64,000 nt of DNA from Mytilus galloprovincialis (GCF_965363235.1 NC_134843.1:4774001-4838000); one strand, 5' to 3'; positions 34,991 through 45,952 are shown, counted from the first letter of the stretch. Program-made: numbers and translations. Notes: generated by a model not told the origin, from the sequence alone.

Positions 34991-37900
34991 TATAAGATAA
35001 GATATTTTTTATTTCCAATTATGGGCCCCAAAGGGCATAAACATTACAACATCAATAATTTTTTTATAATACAATACAAACAATGAGATAAAAAAAAAAA
35101 AAAAAGTTAAACGAGAACTATTTAAGTTCTTAAAGAATACGTAGATAAAGAATCTATAGTATGTTGGTTTTTTTTTAATACTAATGCATTTTATTACAAG
35201 TGTGGTTGATATAGATAACAAACAAGCAGCCCAAAAAGAAAAAAAAAGAAAAAGAAAAATAGATATCCACATATGTATAGTACACAAAAAGTTGGATCAA
35301 TTAAATATATAATAATTAGCCAAAAAGAAAGTAGAAATTAAACATGTCCATGACTCATCCTGTGTCAGCAGCAAATAGGAAAGCATTATGGTTTCCTAAA
35401 GGCAGCTGACACCAGGGGACGATACCTTATGGGCCATAGGCATGTAAAATGTGTGTAAATGTCTCTTTCCTACCTGTATCAAAAGCAAACAAGGAAGCAT
35501 CATAGGTAACTTGAATGCAGTTGATACCAGGGGACGATGCCTCAAGGATATAAGAGAACATTTGAATAAATAATATATCTTAACAATTATTTTTTTTTTT
35601 TAATCGGCTAGTATGTTTGTGATATTCAGATGAATATAATTTTCTATGTCCAATCAAATGTATATACACACATAGATTTCCTTTAACTAATCTTCACTAA
35701 GGAAGATGTTTGTATATAAAATTACATATTATTTTAAGTAACTCAACATTTTCTACACTAAATAACCAGATAATTTTGCTTTGACTGTTCATATGATTAA
35801 AATAAGAATTATATTGTGCAATACTAGCTAACATACAATTTCTATCATCCTCAAATTTGTTACAATCAAATAGAAAATGAGCCTCATCTTCGACAGTATT
35901 GGAAGAACATTTATTACATATTCTGTTAATTCGGGGAATACCCTGATATCTACCTAATTCTATTTGTAATCTATGAGAAGATACACGTAATTTAGTAAAA
36001 CTTCTTCTAAGTTCAAAATTCTTGATCAATGTTAGATATTTTTCAAAACCAAAATTTGTTTTATATAAAAGGTAGGTTTTCAGTTTACTGTCTGAAAATT
36101 TATCTATTTGTTTTTTCCAACAGCTAATAAACAATATTGATAGCTTGGTTTGTATATATTTCTTAAATTTGTATAAGGATTCACAAAATGGAGCATTTAT
36201 GGCATTTGTATAGTCAATACCAAGTATTTTAAAAACAACATTTATTGAACCATACCATGATGTTATATTCATGTGATGTAGTGTCTTTGATTCTGTATAT
36301 GCCTCTTTTAATAGAGGAAAATTATTACCTAAATTCTCTAATCTATACCAGTACAATAACATTCCTTTTATAATATTAAAATATATTGGAAATCTTCCAA
36401 GTTCAGATAACACTGCAGCATTTGTTGTTTTCTTGTGTACCCCAAGTATAAATTTACAAAATTTTATGAAGTTTCTCACAGGGTAAACCTGAATATAATT
36501 TTTCAAAAGATATATCTTCCTTCTTACATTTAGAGGAAAGAGAATTAAACATCCCCCATATTTCGCTACCATATAATAAAATAGGTTTTACAGTGTGGTC
36601 AAAAACATGAATACTTGTTTTTACATCAGGATTAAGTGATAAAAGATCTTTCCTTAATTTGAAATGAGCTTTCATGGATTTTTTGTATAGTTCATTTTGA
36701 GCATAACTGAATGAACCAGATGAGCTTAAATATAAACCTAGGTATTTGTATTTTGAAACACATTCCAGATTTATATTCTGAAATGTGAATATCTGTTTTA
36801 CATGTCTGCCTGCCTTGTTGAAAATCAGCACCTTTGTCTTATTAGTATTCACATTGAGACACCAATCTTTGCAAAATTTATCAAGCATTCCCAGCTTTTC
36901 TCGTAGTCCTTCAGCTGATGTAGATAATAAAACAATATCATCAGCATACATTAAACAATGTAGATCTTTGTCGTTGACATTAACTGGGTCTCTAGTATCT
37001 GACAAATATCTGGGCAAATCATTTATGAATATCTTGAATAAATTCGGACTGAGGTTGTCACCTTGTTTGACTCCAATATCTAATGGGAAAAAATCACTTA
37101 CTTGATTTTGAATTTTGACACATGATTTGCTAATTTCATACATACTTTTAATAATGTTATAAAAATAAGACCCAGCCCCAATATCTAGTAGTTTAATCTT
37201 GATCCCTGTATGTATAACAGTATCAAAAGCCTTCTGAAAATCAACAAAACAGGCAAACAGTCTACCTTCTTTTGAATTACAGTATTTGTTAATAAGACAG
37301 TTTAAAATAAACATATGATCTGCAGTTCTGGCTTTCCTTGTGAATCCAATTTGACTATCATGTATAATATTATGTTCCTGAAGAAATTTGTCCAGTCTTA
37401 GACTTAATATTCTATTAAAAAGCTTTCCAATTGCACTTGTTATTGTTATTCCTCTATAATTGTTAGGGTCACTTGTATCGTTGCTTTTAAAAATTGGTGT
37501 AATATAACCTTCAGCCCAAGATGTTGGGTATATACCTGAAGACAGACAAGTATTAAACATCTGTTGAAAACTTTTTAAAAGGAAAGTCTGTCCATTCTTT
37601 ATCATATTATTACTAATGTTATCCAAGCCTGATGATTTATTGCATTTTAAGTGTGAAATGGCTTTGGATATTTCAGACTCAGTGATAAAGGAGTCCAACT
37701 CGTTGAAACATTTTGAGTTTTCTAACTGTTTCAGTTTTTCACATAGCTCTGTATATCTACTTTGAAATTCACCTTTCAGTTGTGACAACTTTTGGAAATG
37801 TGATATCAAAGTTGATGGTTGTACTCCACATTTTTTTTTAGTTTCATTTTTTTCCTGTAGTTCATTAATTAAGTTCCAATACAGTTTTGGATTCTCTTCG

Positions 37901-38376
37901 TGCAAGGAGTCCAGCTGACTAATCAATGATTGTTTGTATTGTTTGTATTTATATTTCCTTAGTTTGGAGTATTCACGATTCAGTTTATAAAAGTGATTTT
38001 TGATAATTGGATCATATGGAAATCTTGAATAAATTTTTCCATAATTAAGCAAGTTAGTTCGAGCTTGTTGTAAACTTGCGTCAAACCACTTTTTGTTTTT
38101 TTGTTTGTTTGTGTGTTTTTTTAAAGGTCGTTTAAGTGATAGATTTGCTGCTGATAAAAAGATGTTTGAAAGTTTTGATGATGCGTCATCTACTGATGTC
38201 TGAGTAAATTGAATTGTGCTGTTGTTGAATTCTAGTATGTAGTTTTGTAGTGTATCTGAAGAAGGTGTTTCTTGAAATTTTATTGCTGAACAGTCAGTCC
38301 AGATATAATTAGGTGTCATATTTTTCAACTGGATTGGAATATCATTTTCTCCAGGAACACAATATTTTGCAGATAA
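34991..38376 (-). mobile_element. LINE B, inserted in Helitron copy 2
   Basis: A minus-strand LINE ending GGGGCCCATAATTGG, AAATAAAAAATATC, TTATCTTA. It is 5'-truncated just before MTPNYIWTDC, so the endonuclease is lost. TATAG on both sides may be a short target duplication. The 3' UTR holds a duplicated stretch of about 125 bp (35380-35440 and 35500-35560) sharing GATACCAGGGGACGAT-type words. Confidence 0.85.
35697..38328 (-). pseudogene. LINE B reverse transcriptase, one frameshift
   Basis: Two overlapping frames, 38328-36454 (624 codons) and 36572-35697, share the protein; reading shifts by one base near 36465, after CEKLH. Motifs: KSSGLDNISNNMIK, YRGITITSAIGKLF (291-304), ACFVDFQKAFDT (359-370), GVKQGDNLSPNLFKIF (419-434), YADD (461-464) and ILLYGSEIWG. 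The second frame has the C-terminal CNKC...HFLFDC knuckle-like motif. Apart from that shift the RT part looks undamaged, so the insertion is fairly young. The endonuclease is missing through 5' truncation. Clade not assigned; the style fits APE-type LINEs. Confidence 0.9.
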
Positions 38377-38471
38377 TTCCTATATTAGTTATATATAAAA
38401 TTGAATTTTTTGATTCGTCGTTTTTACGTGATGACGGCTGACAAATTGGACCTCGTAATTAGTATTATAGA
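38377..38471 (-). mobile_element. Helitron copy 2, 5' part
   Basis: Minus strand TCTATAATACTAATTACGAG after an A (complement of 38472), then ACAAATTCGACCTCG-region words matching 25143-25240 down to CTAATATAGGAAT, where LINE B cuts in. Confidence 0.85.
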
Positions 38472-38589
38472 TGGCTCTGATCTGGTTGTAGATTAACATC
38501 TAAGAAATAGTTAAATTCATGTTTATGATTTGTGTCACTATTGTTTCATTATTATAACAATTATAAAAATCATTATAACTAGATTTGTA

Positions 38590-39337
38590 ATTGCTAGCAA
38601 TAACGGATGGCACCCTTCCCCCATTGCCAGGTGAGCGGCAGCCATTTTGAAAATTCCAAAGTCAAAGACCGCATCTACAGATGTTTATTAACATTGTTGT
38701 AAAGTTTCTTTAATTTTGGAGCATTTTGAAATTTTTGAAATTTTTGGTATTTCCATGGTAACAGGTACCATTTCCAAAATTCCAAAGACAGGTGCCACAT
38801 TGGTACATGTCATGTAACATATCCATAAAGTTTCATTGGGATTGATGCTATATTCTTCAGGAAATTGCAGCTTTAATGTGTTTTTCCATAGGGTCAATGT
38901 TAAACTTTCGCCCTGTTTCCATGACAATGGCGGCCATTTTGGAACCTCTTGATATTGCATGCACATCTAGGCATATCAGGTAACACTTCCACAAAGTTTC
39001 ATCCACTTGGGTCTTATAATGAAGAATTTAGAATTTTGAAAATTTTTCACATTTTTGCAGTTTCCATGGAAACGGCAGCCATCTTGAACCATTCCATGGT
39101 GACTGCAACTCTTCACCTAAGGGTCCTCAATATAATAGAGTTCCATCAACTTGTGTCCTTTGGATTTTGAGAAATCTCCTGGACAAAATGTGTGGAAGAA
39201 AAATAATAAAAATAATAAGAAAAAAAAGAAACGTAGAATAACAATACGTCACCCCAACTCCGTTGAGGGTGCCATAATAAATTGCTTTGCTCTTCATGGG
39301 CCCTTTAATTGGAATAAAAATATCTTATCTTATCTTA
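38590..39337 (+). mobile_element. Non-coding retroelement sharing the LINE 3' tail
   Basis: Imperfect internal repeats on AAAGTTTCAT and TTTCCATGG(T/A)AAC...GCAGCCATTTTG recur about every 120-170 bp. The end TCATGGGCCCTTTAATTGG, AATAAAAATATC, TTATCTTATCTTA is the same kind of end as LINE B. No reverse transcriptase, so probably a SINE-like passenger of that LINE family. Open frames of 73-105 codons here have no support. Confidence 0.65.
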
Positions 39338-39920
39338 ACATAGTGAAGCTAGGTAAATGGCCACAGTACGTTATAATCTCACTGAAACAATTTTATAAAC
39401 ATGAGAAATATATCAAAGAACAGTTGTTCACTCAAACAAATTGTATGTGTTCAAGCACACATTAAAAGACAGATGTTTATATGTCTCTGTACACAGTATG
39501 TCAAGTTATTATACAGAGGTGGCAATTCAAACTAAAATGGCTCTTTGCATATAAACTTTTAAGTATTAAATATGCTTACATAAACCAAAAAAATATTTAT
39601 AGCATGGACATAAATAAGAGAAATTCTCATCCATATGGCATTCATACGAAAAAAACCTGTTTCAAAAGTACTTTTAATTGGAAGCTGACATTCAGTAGTT
39701 GTTGTTGGTTCGTGGGTGTCATATTTGTTTTTCATAACCTTGTACAATTACAAATTAGAACATTAGTTTTCTGTTTTGAATTGTTTCACAATTTTTAATG
39801 TAGAAGCCTTTTATAACTTACTATATATATAATATGGCTTTTTTCTTATTTTTGTAGGCCATACATTGACAGTGACAGTACTAGCTGTATCAATCATTTC
39901 TAATATTCTGGTAATTTGAG
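39338..39920. other. AT-rich interval without recognisable gene
   Basis: Open frames of 62-105 codons lack supporting features. Confidence 0.4.
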
Positions 39921-39924
39921 CTCT

Positions 39925-39965
39925 GATGGATAGTTGCCTCATTGGTAATAGTACCACATCTCATA
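39925..39965 (-). repeat. Short dispersed repeat, end fragment
   Basis: GTTGCCTCATTGGTAATAG, then TACCACATCTCAT. Confidence 0.55.
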
Positions 39966-39969
39966 TTTA

Positions 39970-40275
39970 TTTAAGGAATGACTGTAATATTTTTTTCTGT
40001 CTATGAAGAAATAACATACAAAATTTGGTGCACACTGAATAACGCGCGTAGCGGGTTATTCAACAGTGTGCACCACATTTTTTATGTTATTTCGAATAGA
40101 CAGAAAAAATATTACAGTCATTTCTTATAATTTAATTCTAAATTTCATTTTAAACCGTGGAAAACCATGAAAAAACGTTGATGACGTCACGGTCACATGA
40201 CTAAATTATGTCTATGGGTTCATAACAAAATAACGTCAGCCAATCAGAAGACGTGTTACATCCAAAATTAAATTA
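39970..40275. mobile_element. MITE with hairpin half and CRE/CCAAT half, copy 1
   Basis: The first half folds into a hairpin: GACTGTAATATTTTTTTCTG pairs with CAGAAAAAATATTACAGTC around TGGTGCACACTGAATAACG / GTTATTCAACAGTGTGCACC. The second half carries TGACGTCA (40182-40189) and GCCAATCAG. Copy 2 is at 52472-52755. Confidence 0.85.
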
Positions 40276-40289
40276 TTTATATATATATT

Positions 40290-40638
40290 TGTCTATTATT
40301 AATTATGAATTTCAGTCATGTTTAATCCACTTATAGGATTATCTCCCATTTGGGGTGATTTTCTTATACATTTAAAAAAACAAGTGTATGTTCAAAACAC
40401 TATTATGATAATATATTCAATTTTGATATAAATACAATAACAAAATTTTAAAATAATATTTCAATTTCTAATAGCTGTGTCTTTGAACTCCCAGACTGGT
40501 GTTTAGTTGTCTCATTGGCAATCATACCACATCTCCTTATTTATTTATAATTGTCTACTATTAGTTTCGAGATTCTGTCATGTTTAATCCACTTTTAGGT
40601 TTGTCTCCCATTGGAGCGATTTTCTTATACAGATTGTA
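40290..40638. repeat. Two copies of an 80-bp unit
   Basis: CATGTTTAATCCACTT followed by AGG, then TCTCCCAT and GATTTTCTTATACA, occurs at 40290-40372 and 40555-40638. A fragment of the GATGTGGTATGATT family (minus) lies between them at 40490-40540. Confidence 0.7.
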
Positions 40639-40674
40639 CCACTATACAGATTGTACCACTGTGACAGTTTAAAA

Positions 40675-42012
40675 CCAGATGCTCCGCAGGGCACAGCTTT
40701 ATACGACCGCAGAGGTTGAACCCTGAACGGTTGGGGCAAGTATGGACACAACTTTCAAGCTGGATTCTGCTCTAAATTTGGACTGTGATTAAATAGTTGA
40801 CACAGAATAGGTTTCTGACACAGAATGAATGTGGTCTAATGAACTTAAAATGTTTGTTTTGCCTTTAAGCAATTCACTATGCTGTTGAATATTAATCCTC
40901 TCAAAAAAATTGAAGAAATAGCAATAACTACTCATTTAAATACATCATAAAATATTAAAACGTAAAAAAAGTGCTTGTTATCACTGAATGGTAAAGATTG
41001 TTTTAATTTATCAGTTGGTAGTAAAAGTAAATATACATGTACATTGTATATCGTATAAAACAATGATTTAAATTGATTCAACTACTATTCTGGACAAAGA
41101 AAGATAACTCCAATCAATTGAAAATTTCTTGCTATTGCACAATATTGTGCAATTAGATATTTCTTGCTATTGCGCAATACTGTGCAATTGAAATTTTTTG
41201 CTATTGCACAATACTGTGCAATTGAAGATTTCTTGCTATTGCTCAATACTGTGTAATTGAAAAATTCTTGCTATTGCACAATACTGTGCAATTGAAGATT
41301 TCTTGCTATTGCTGAATACTGTGCAATTAAAAATTTCTTGCTATTGCACAATACTTAATATAATAATTTTGGATCCTGATTTGGACCAACTTGAAAACTG
41401 GGCCCATAATAAAAAATCTAAGTACATGTTTAGATTCAGCATATCAAAGAAGCCCAAGAATTCAATTTTTGTTAAAATCAAGCTAAGTTTAATTTTGGAC
41501 CCTTTGGACCTTTATGTTGACCAATTTGAAAACTGGACCAAAAATTAAGAATCTACATACACAGTTAGAATCGGCATATCAAAGAACCCCAATTATTCAT
41601 TTTTTGATGAAATCAAACAAAGTATAATTTTGGACCCTTTGGGCCCCTTATTCCTAAACTGTTGGGACCAAAACTCCCAAAATCAATCCCAACCTTCCTT
41701 TTATGGTCATAAACCTTGTGTTTAAATTTCATAGATTTCTATTTACTTATACTAAAGTTATGGTGCAAAAACCAAGAATAATGCTTATTTGGGCCCTTTT
41801 TTGACCCCTAATTCCTAAACTGTTGGAACCAAAACTCCCAAAATCAATCCCAACCTTCCTTTTGTGGTCATAAACCTTGTGTCAAAATTTTCATAAATTT
41901 CTATTTACTTAAACTAAAGTTATAGTGCGAAAACCAAGAAAATGCTAATTTGGGCCCTTTTTGGCCCCTAATTCATAAAATGTTGGGATCAAAACTCCCA
42001 AAACCAATCCCA
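40675..42012. mobile_element. Minisatellite-rich dispersed element, copy 1 (truncated)
   Basis: Head CCAGATGCTCCGCAGGGC, then TTTATACGACCGCAGAGG; then three internal blocks: a TTGCTATTGCACAATACTG minisatellite, repeats on GGACCAACTTGAAAACTGG, and repeats of about 180 bp on CAAAACTCCCAAAATCAATC. Copy 2 is at 60779-62589 in reverse order. Non-coding; class unknown. Confidence 0.8.
41118..41355. repeat. 42-bp minisatellite of TTCTTGCTATTGCACAATAC
   Basis: About six units with a self-complementary core TTGCACAATACTGTGCAA, expanded in this copy of the element compared with two or three units near 61865-62035. Confidence 0.85.
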
Positions 42013-42107
42013 ACCTTCCTTGAACAATTATATAGAAAACTCACAGGCACCAACTTTTTTACTTGCTAACTATTTTAAACAGAAAATAATTTATAAGCCT
42101 AATCAAT

Positions 42108-43002
42108 ATAACAATCATTTGAGTTCTGGAAAACATAAATATTGCTTTATTTGTTGTGGTAATGGAAGCTGTCGTACCTTGTGTGTCACACCAAATGTCA
42201 ACTGAGATCTCACAGCTATATAACAATCATTTGAGTTCTGGAAAACATAAATATTGCTTTATTTGTTGTGGTAATGGAAGCTGTTGTACCTTGTGTGTCA
42301 CACCAATGTCAACTGAGATCTCACAGCTATATAACAATCATTTGAGTTCTGGAAAACATAAATATTGTTTTATTTGTTGTGGTAATGGAAGCTGTCGTAC
42401 CTTGTGTGTCACACCAAATGTCAACTGAGATCTCACAGCTATATAACAATCATTTGAGTTCTGGAAAACATAAATATTGCTTTATTTGTTGTGGTAATGG
42501 AAGCTGTTGTACCTTGTGTGTCACACCAAATGTTAACTGAGATCTCACAGCTATATAACAATCATTTGAGTTCTGGAAAACATAAATATTGCTTTATTTG
42601 TTGTGGTAATGGAAGCTGTTGTACCTTGTGTGTCACACCAAATGTTAACTGAGATCTCACAGCTATATAACAATCATTTGAGTTCTGGAAAACATAAATA
42701 TTGCTTTATTTGTTGTGGTAATGGAAGCTGTCGTACCTTGTGTGTCACTACAAATGTCAACTGAGATCTCACAGCTATATAACAATCATTTGAGTTCTGG
42801 AAAACATAAATATTGCTTTATTTGTTGTGGTAATGGAAGCTGTCGTACCTTGTGTGTCACTACAAATGTCAACTGAGATCTCACAGCTATATAACAATCA
42901 TTTGAGTTCTGGAAAACATAAATATTGCTTTATTTGTTGTGGTAATGGAAGCTGTCGTACCTTGTGTGTCACACCAAATGTCAACTGAGATCTCACAGCT
43001 GT
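42108..43002. repeat. 112-bp tandem array made of the ASB gene's SOCS-box 3' end
   Basis: Eight head-to-tail units begin near 42108, 42220, 42331, 42443, 42555, 42667, 42779 and 42891; one unit is 111 bp, the rest 112 bp. The last unit is the actual coding end of the ASB gene on the minus strand. The other seven lie after its stop codon. Each unit carries the coding sequence for AVRSQLTF...LPLPQQIKQ...PELK plus the TGA, that is the Cul5-box half of the SOCS box, but lacks the first part of the BC box. Because 112 is not divisible by three, extra copies do not stay in one frame. Neighbouring units share variants (units 6 and 7; units 4 and 5), as expected from local unequal exchange or slippage. 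Confidence 0.95.
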
Positions 43003-44043
43003 TCGACACTGTTGTTTCAGTGAAGGTGGAGATATTCGGATGGAATACATAACTGACCAAAACTGTTGTTGATTCTTAAGCTGGTTCACAATATCTACAA
43101 GTCTTGTGTTTTCACATTTGCATTGCCAAATATCTTTATTTATTGGGAAAACAAGACCAAGGCCACTCAAAGTTTTAAGAATTGACAAAAATTTGTTAAA
43201 GACCTTATTTACACATCTATCAACACTAATTTGTAATGTGGGTTCAATTTCAAATAAACGTAAAATTGGACTACAGTTAAGAAATTCTTGTAGCATTTTG
43301 TTTTTTGTGTAAGATGCAGTAGACAGTCCATACTCTGTAAAAATTTCCTTATAGATTGGTTCAACTTTTGAAGAAATTTCTTGAGAAGATACAATCTCCA
43401 AATCAAGCATCGCAGGAAAGAAAGCTTTCTGTCTGCTACCAGATTGGCATCTTTCAAAAGGATTAGCTCCCATTTGAAGAAGGTATTTTGTAATATATAA
43501 AAAGTCTTCATCAATACGACAACGGAAAGACAATGATAGATCTATTCCCTTCTGTTTGACAAGTAAATCTGCAATATCTTCTCTTTTCATTAGCAATGCT
43601 ATCTGAAGTGGAGTGTTTCTTATATTGTCAAAAACATTCACCTCTGACCCCAATGTCAAAAGTTTTTCTACAATCTGGTAACTACCTGTAATTATGGCTT
43701 GCATAAGAGGTGTCCTCCCGATTTCAGTTTTTACTTTTATATTAGCTCCACTTTCCATTAACAATTCAACCTGTAGCAAACTTTTCTGTATACATGCAAC
43801 ATGCAAGGGAGATAATCCATTTGTTGTGCCAAGATTAATGTTGCAGCCTAGTTTTATTAACAATTTTGTCCTTGCAATGTTGTGATCAAATAAGCTGTGT
43901 ATTAACAAGGATTTCCCTTCAGAATCAACAATATCCATATAACCACCATTCCTTTTATACTCGGTCAGTAGCTGACCACTTCCATTTCTCAACGAAGTAA
44001 ATAGATCTTCCATACTGTTTCTTGAGTGGTAACGACTTGTCAT
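42898..44043 (-). CDS. ASB: Ankyrin repeat and SOCS box protein (ASB)
   Basis: One open frame of 381 residues, starting at the Met of MTSRYHSRNSM. The frame stays open above this Met, but an acceptor (AACTTCCAG, exon from 44085) lies just upstream, so the upstream codons are likely intron. About four to five ankyrin repeats span residues 41-200 (for example GLSPLHVAC, GRTPLMQAI and NTPLQIAL). A SOCS box occupies 338-381: the BC-box SLKQQCRTAV that would bind Elongin B/C, then the Cul5-box LPLP followed by IKQYLCF. Known ASB proteins are substrate adaptors of Cullin-5 ubiquitin ligases, with the ankyrin part choosing the target. The stop codon is followed at once by seven further copies of the SOCS-box coding segment (see the array). 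Which ASB paralogue this is cannot be said. Confidence 0.93.
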   Translation of the reverse strand: MTSRYHSRNSMEDLFTSLRNGSGQLLTEYKRNGGYMDIVDSEGKSLLIHSLFDHNIARTKLLIKLGCNINLGTTNGLSPLHVACIQKSLLQVELLMESGANIKVKTEIGRTPLMQAIITGSYQIVEKLLTLGSEVNVFDNIRNTPLQIALLMKREDIADLLVKQKGIDLSLSFRCRIDEDFLYITKYLLQMGANPFERCQSGSRQKAFFPAMLDLEIVSSQEISSKVEPIYKEIFTEYGLSTASYTKNKMLQEFLNCSPILRLFEIEPTLQISVDRCVNKVFNKFLSILKTLSGLGLVFPINKDIWQCKCENTRLVDIVNQLKNQQQFWSVMYSIRISPPSLKQQCRTAVRSQLTFGVTHKVRQLPLPQQIKQYLCFPELK

Positions 44044-44205
44044 TATCTTAACATTTTTTCTCACAAACGTCTTAACCCGGACGTGCTGGAAGTTAAAACA
44101 AAAAACCATTATTAAACATGTACAAGTATATCTTACAAACGTGAAAAATTTATACTCAAGATATAAAGATGGCTTGAATTTTGTTTCTTGTTTCTCATTT
44201 CTCAT

Positions 44206-44660
44206 TTTTTATATAGATTAGACCGTTGATTTTCCTGTTTGAATTATTTTACATTAGTCATTATGGGGCCATGTTTAGATTGTGTCATTGGCAAGCATAC
44301 TACATCTTCTTATCTATATTGATTTATAACAGAAGATTTGTAAACATCACTCAACTTAAAGTCATAAGAAACCTCAAATTAAAAAAAATAATGCATATGT
44401 TTTTTATAACTCAATGGATAGTTTTCATCATAAAATGTATGTACATATACTTTTTACTGAAGAAAAATCTTTAGTTCATTCGTAATTAGAAGAAGTTTAC
44501 TTTATTTTTATTGCTTCCTGGAAGCTTCCTTCCAGGAAGCAATTCCCCGACATATTTTCAGTATGCAAAGTGACCTCAGCGTGACCCATCTTGTAAAAAG
44601 AGTGATTGCAATACACATGTATGTCCTTAAAATAAACTACTATCTGATTGTACATGTTAA
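44206..44660. other. Interval upstream of the ASB coding exon
   Basis: Contains a fragment of the GATGTGGTATGATT repeat (minus, about 44255-44315). A short palindrome GCTTCCTGGAAGC is doubled near 44514-44540. The ASB first exon was not found. Confidence 0.45.
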
Positions 44661-44661
44661 G

Positions 44662-44971
44662 GGAGCTGCCATTTGATTTTTATGGGGGGGCTAGGATGAA
44701 ATTTGAAAAAAATAGGCAGGACAGAAGTTTGGAGTAAAAAAAAAAGGCAGGATGAGACACTTTGCAAAAAAAAAAGGCAGGATGACAATTTAGGTAAAAA
44801 AAAGTCGGGATAAACTAATAAAAAAAAGGCAGGACCGAATAGAATGAAAAATAAAAAGGCAGGACAGAGATTACAACTAAAAAGAAATGCAGGACAAAAT
44901 TTTTCATCCTAGCCCCCCCCCCCCCACCCCCTCCCCCCCCCCCCCCCATAAAAATCAAATGGTAGCTCCCT
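44662..44971. mobile_element. MITE with AGGGAGCT(G)CCATTTGATTTTTATG ends
   Basis: GCCATTTGATTTTTATGGGG with CTAGGATGAA opens it; the complement TTCATCCTAGCCCC with CATAAAAATCAAATGG and GCTCCCT closes it. The centre repeats AAAAAGGCAGGA six or seven times. Runs of C near 44911-44948. Confidence 0.88.
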
Positions 44972-45304
44972 AAACACTTGCTCAACATCAATGTTTTTTT
45001 GTTGATTGTTGACAATCGTCAAACTTCGGCTTCAAAACACGAACTTTAATTACCTGCCATATTTTCACAACAACACTGGCTTATTGAAAAAAAAATTGAC
45101 GATTTATAAATCGTAATTTAAGCAAAAAAAATGATAAAATCGTGCACAAAAGACTTAGTTTATGATGTTTGTATGCATAATTATTATTGGTTCATTAATT
45201 GGAAGAACATTATTTTTCAACGGTTAATTTTCGTTTATTATGACTTTAAAGTTACACATGAAACTAGTTCTGTAAGTAACAATCTTAACACAACAGTCAG
45301 CCAG

Positions 45305-45445
45305 TCCAAACTAATCCACAGCTTATCTGTTATTGGTGTTGGATAAACCATAGTAACCTGATCCACAGCTCATCTGTTATTGGATGTGGATAAACCATAC
45401 AAACCTGATCCACAACACATCTGTTATTGGTGGTGGATAAACCAT
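45305..45445. repeat. 51-bp tandem repeat, three units
   Basis: Units contain ATCCACAGC(T/A), ATCTGTTATTGGTG and TGGATAAACCATA. Confidence 0.8.
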
Positions 45446-45446
45446 A

Positions 45447-45492
45447 CCAGAGACATATATATATATATACACATGTGTATATATGTCTCTGG
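45447..45492. repeat. AT-rich palindrome bounded by CCAGAGACATATATA
   Basis: CCAGAGACATATATA ... TATATATGTCTCTGG, centre CACATGTG. A related palindrome TAAGAGACA ... TGTCTCTTA is at 45614-45657. Confidence 0.8.
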
Positions 45493-45613
45493 TCCCAGCT
45501 ACTAAAAAACAAATTCTTGCTATAGAACATTACAGGTAGTAGACTTTGATAATATTAACGTCTGAAATGTGTTAGTAAAAGTATTACCTATATTCGTGTG
45601 TATTTTTGTAAAA

Positions 45614-45657
45614 TAAGAGACAATGTATTATATATATATGGCCATATATGTCTCTTA
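45614..45657. repeat. AT-rich palindrome bounded by TAAGAGACA
   Basis: Ends TAAGAGACA and TGTCTCTTA with centre ATATATGGCCATATAT. Confidence 0.75.
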
Positions 45658-45952
45658 CAAAATAAGGTGACAAGCTTGGTGTTTTAAATTACGGATTCCG
45701 TTCTTCTCCCGCCGGATTCGACAATTAATATGGAAAATAAACTTCCGGTAACATTTTCTATTTTGTTTTTTTAGGTTTTTTTTTTGCAACAATTTGAACA
45801 TACAAACGCATGGTAAAAAAGTAATTCTCTACATAACCTGTTCAAATGCTTTCTTCTGTTTCTTCTTACAAAAAGTGTACCTGTATCACAAAATTTGTTA
45901 AATTTGTTCACAAGAGTTTGTTACGGATTTACCTGCTAACCATCCGAATACG

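Noticed and set aside
39151-39798. Two frames of about 105 codons
   Set aside because: One covers the A-rich tail of a retroelement, the other an AT-rich stretch without splice or family support.
42156-42428. 90-codon plus-strand frame with CCGNGSC repeats
   Set aside because: It is the antisense of the SOCS-box units.
42108-43002. CRISPR array
   Set aside because: Units are contiguous 112-bp repeats with no spacers, in eukaryotic DNA.
44815-45015. 66-codon frame with a poly-Gly run
   Set aside because: The Gly run is the C-homopolymer of a MITE.
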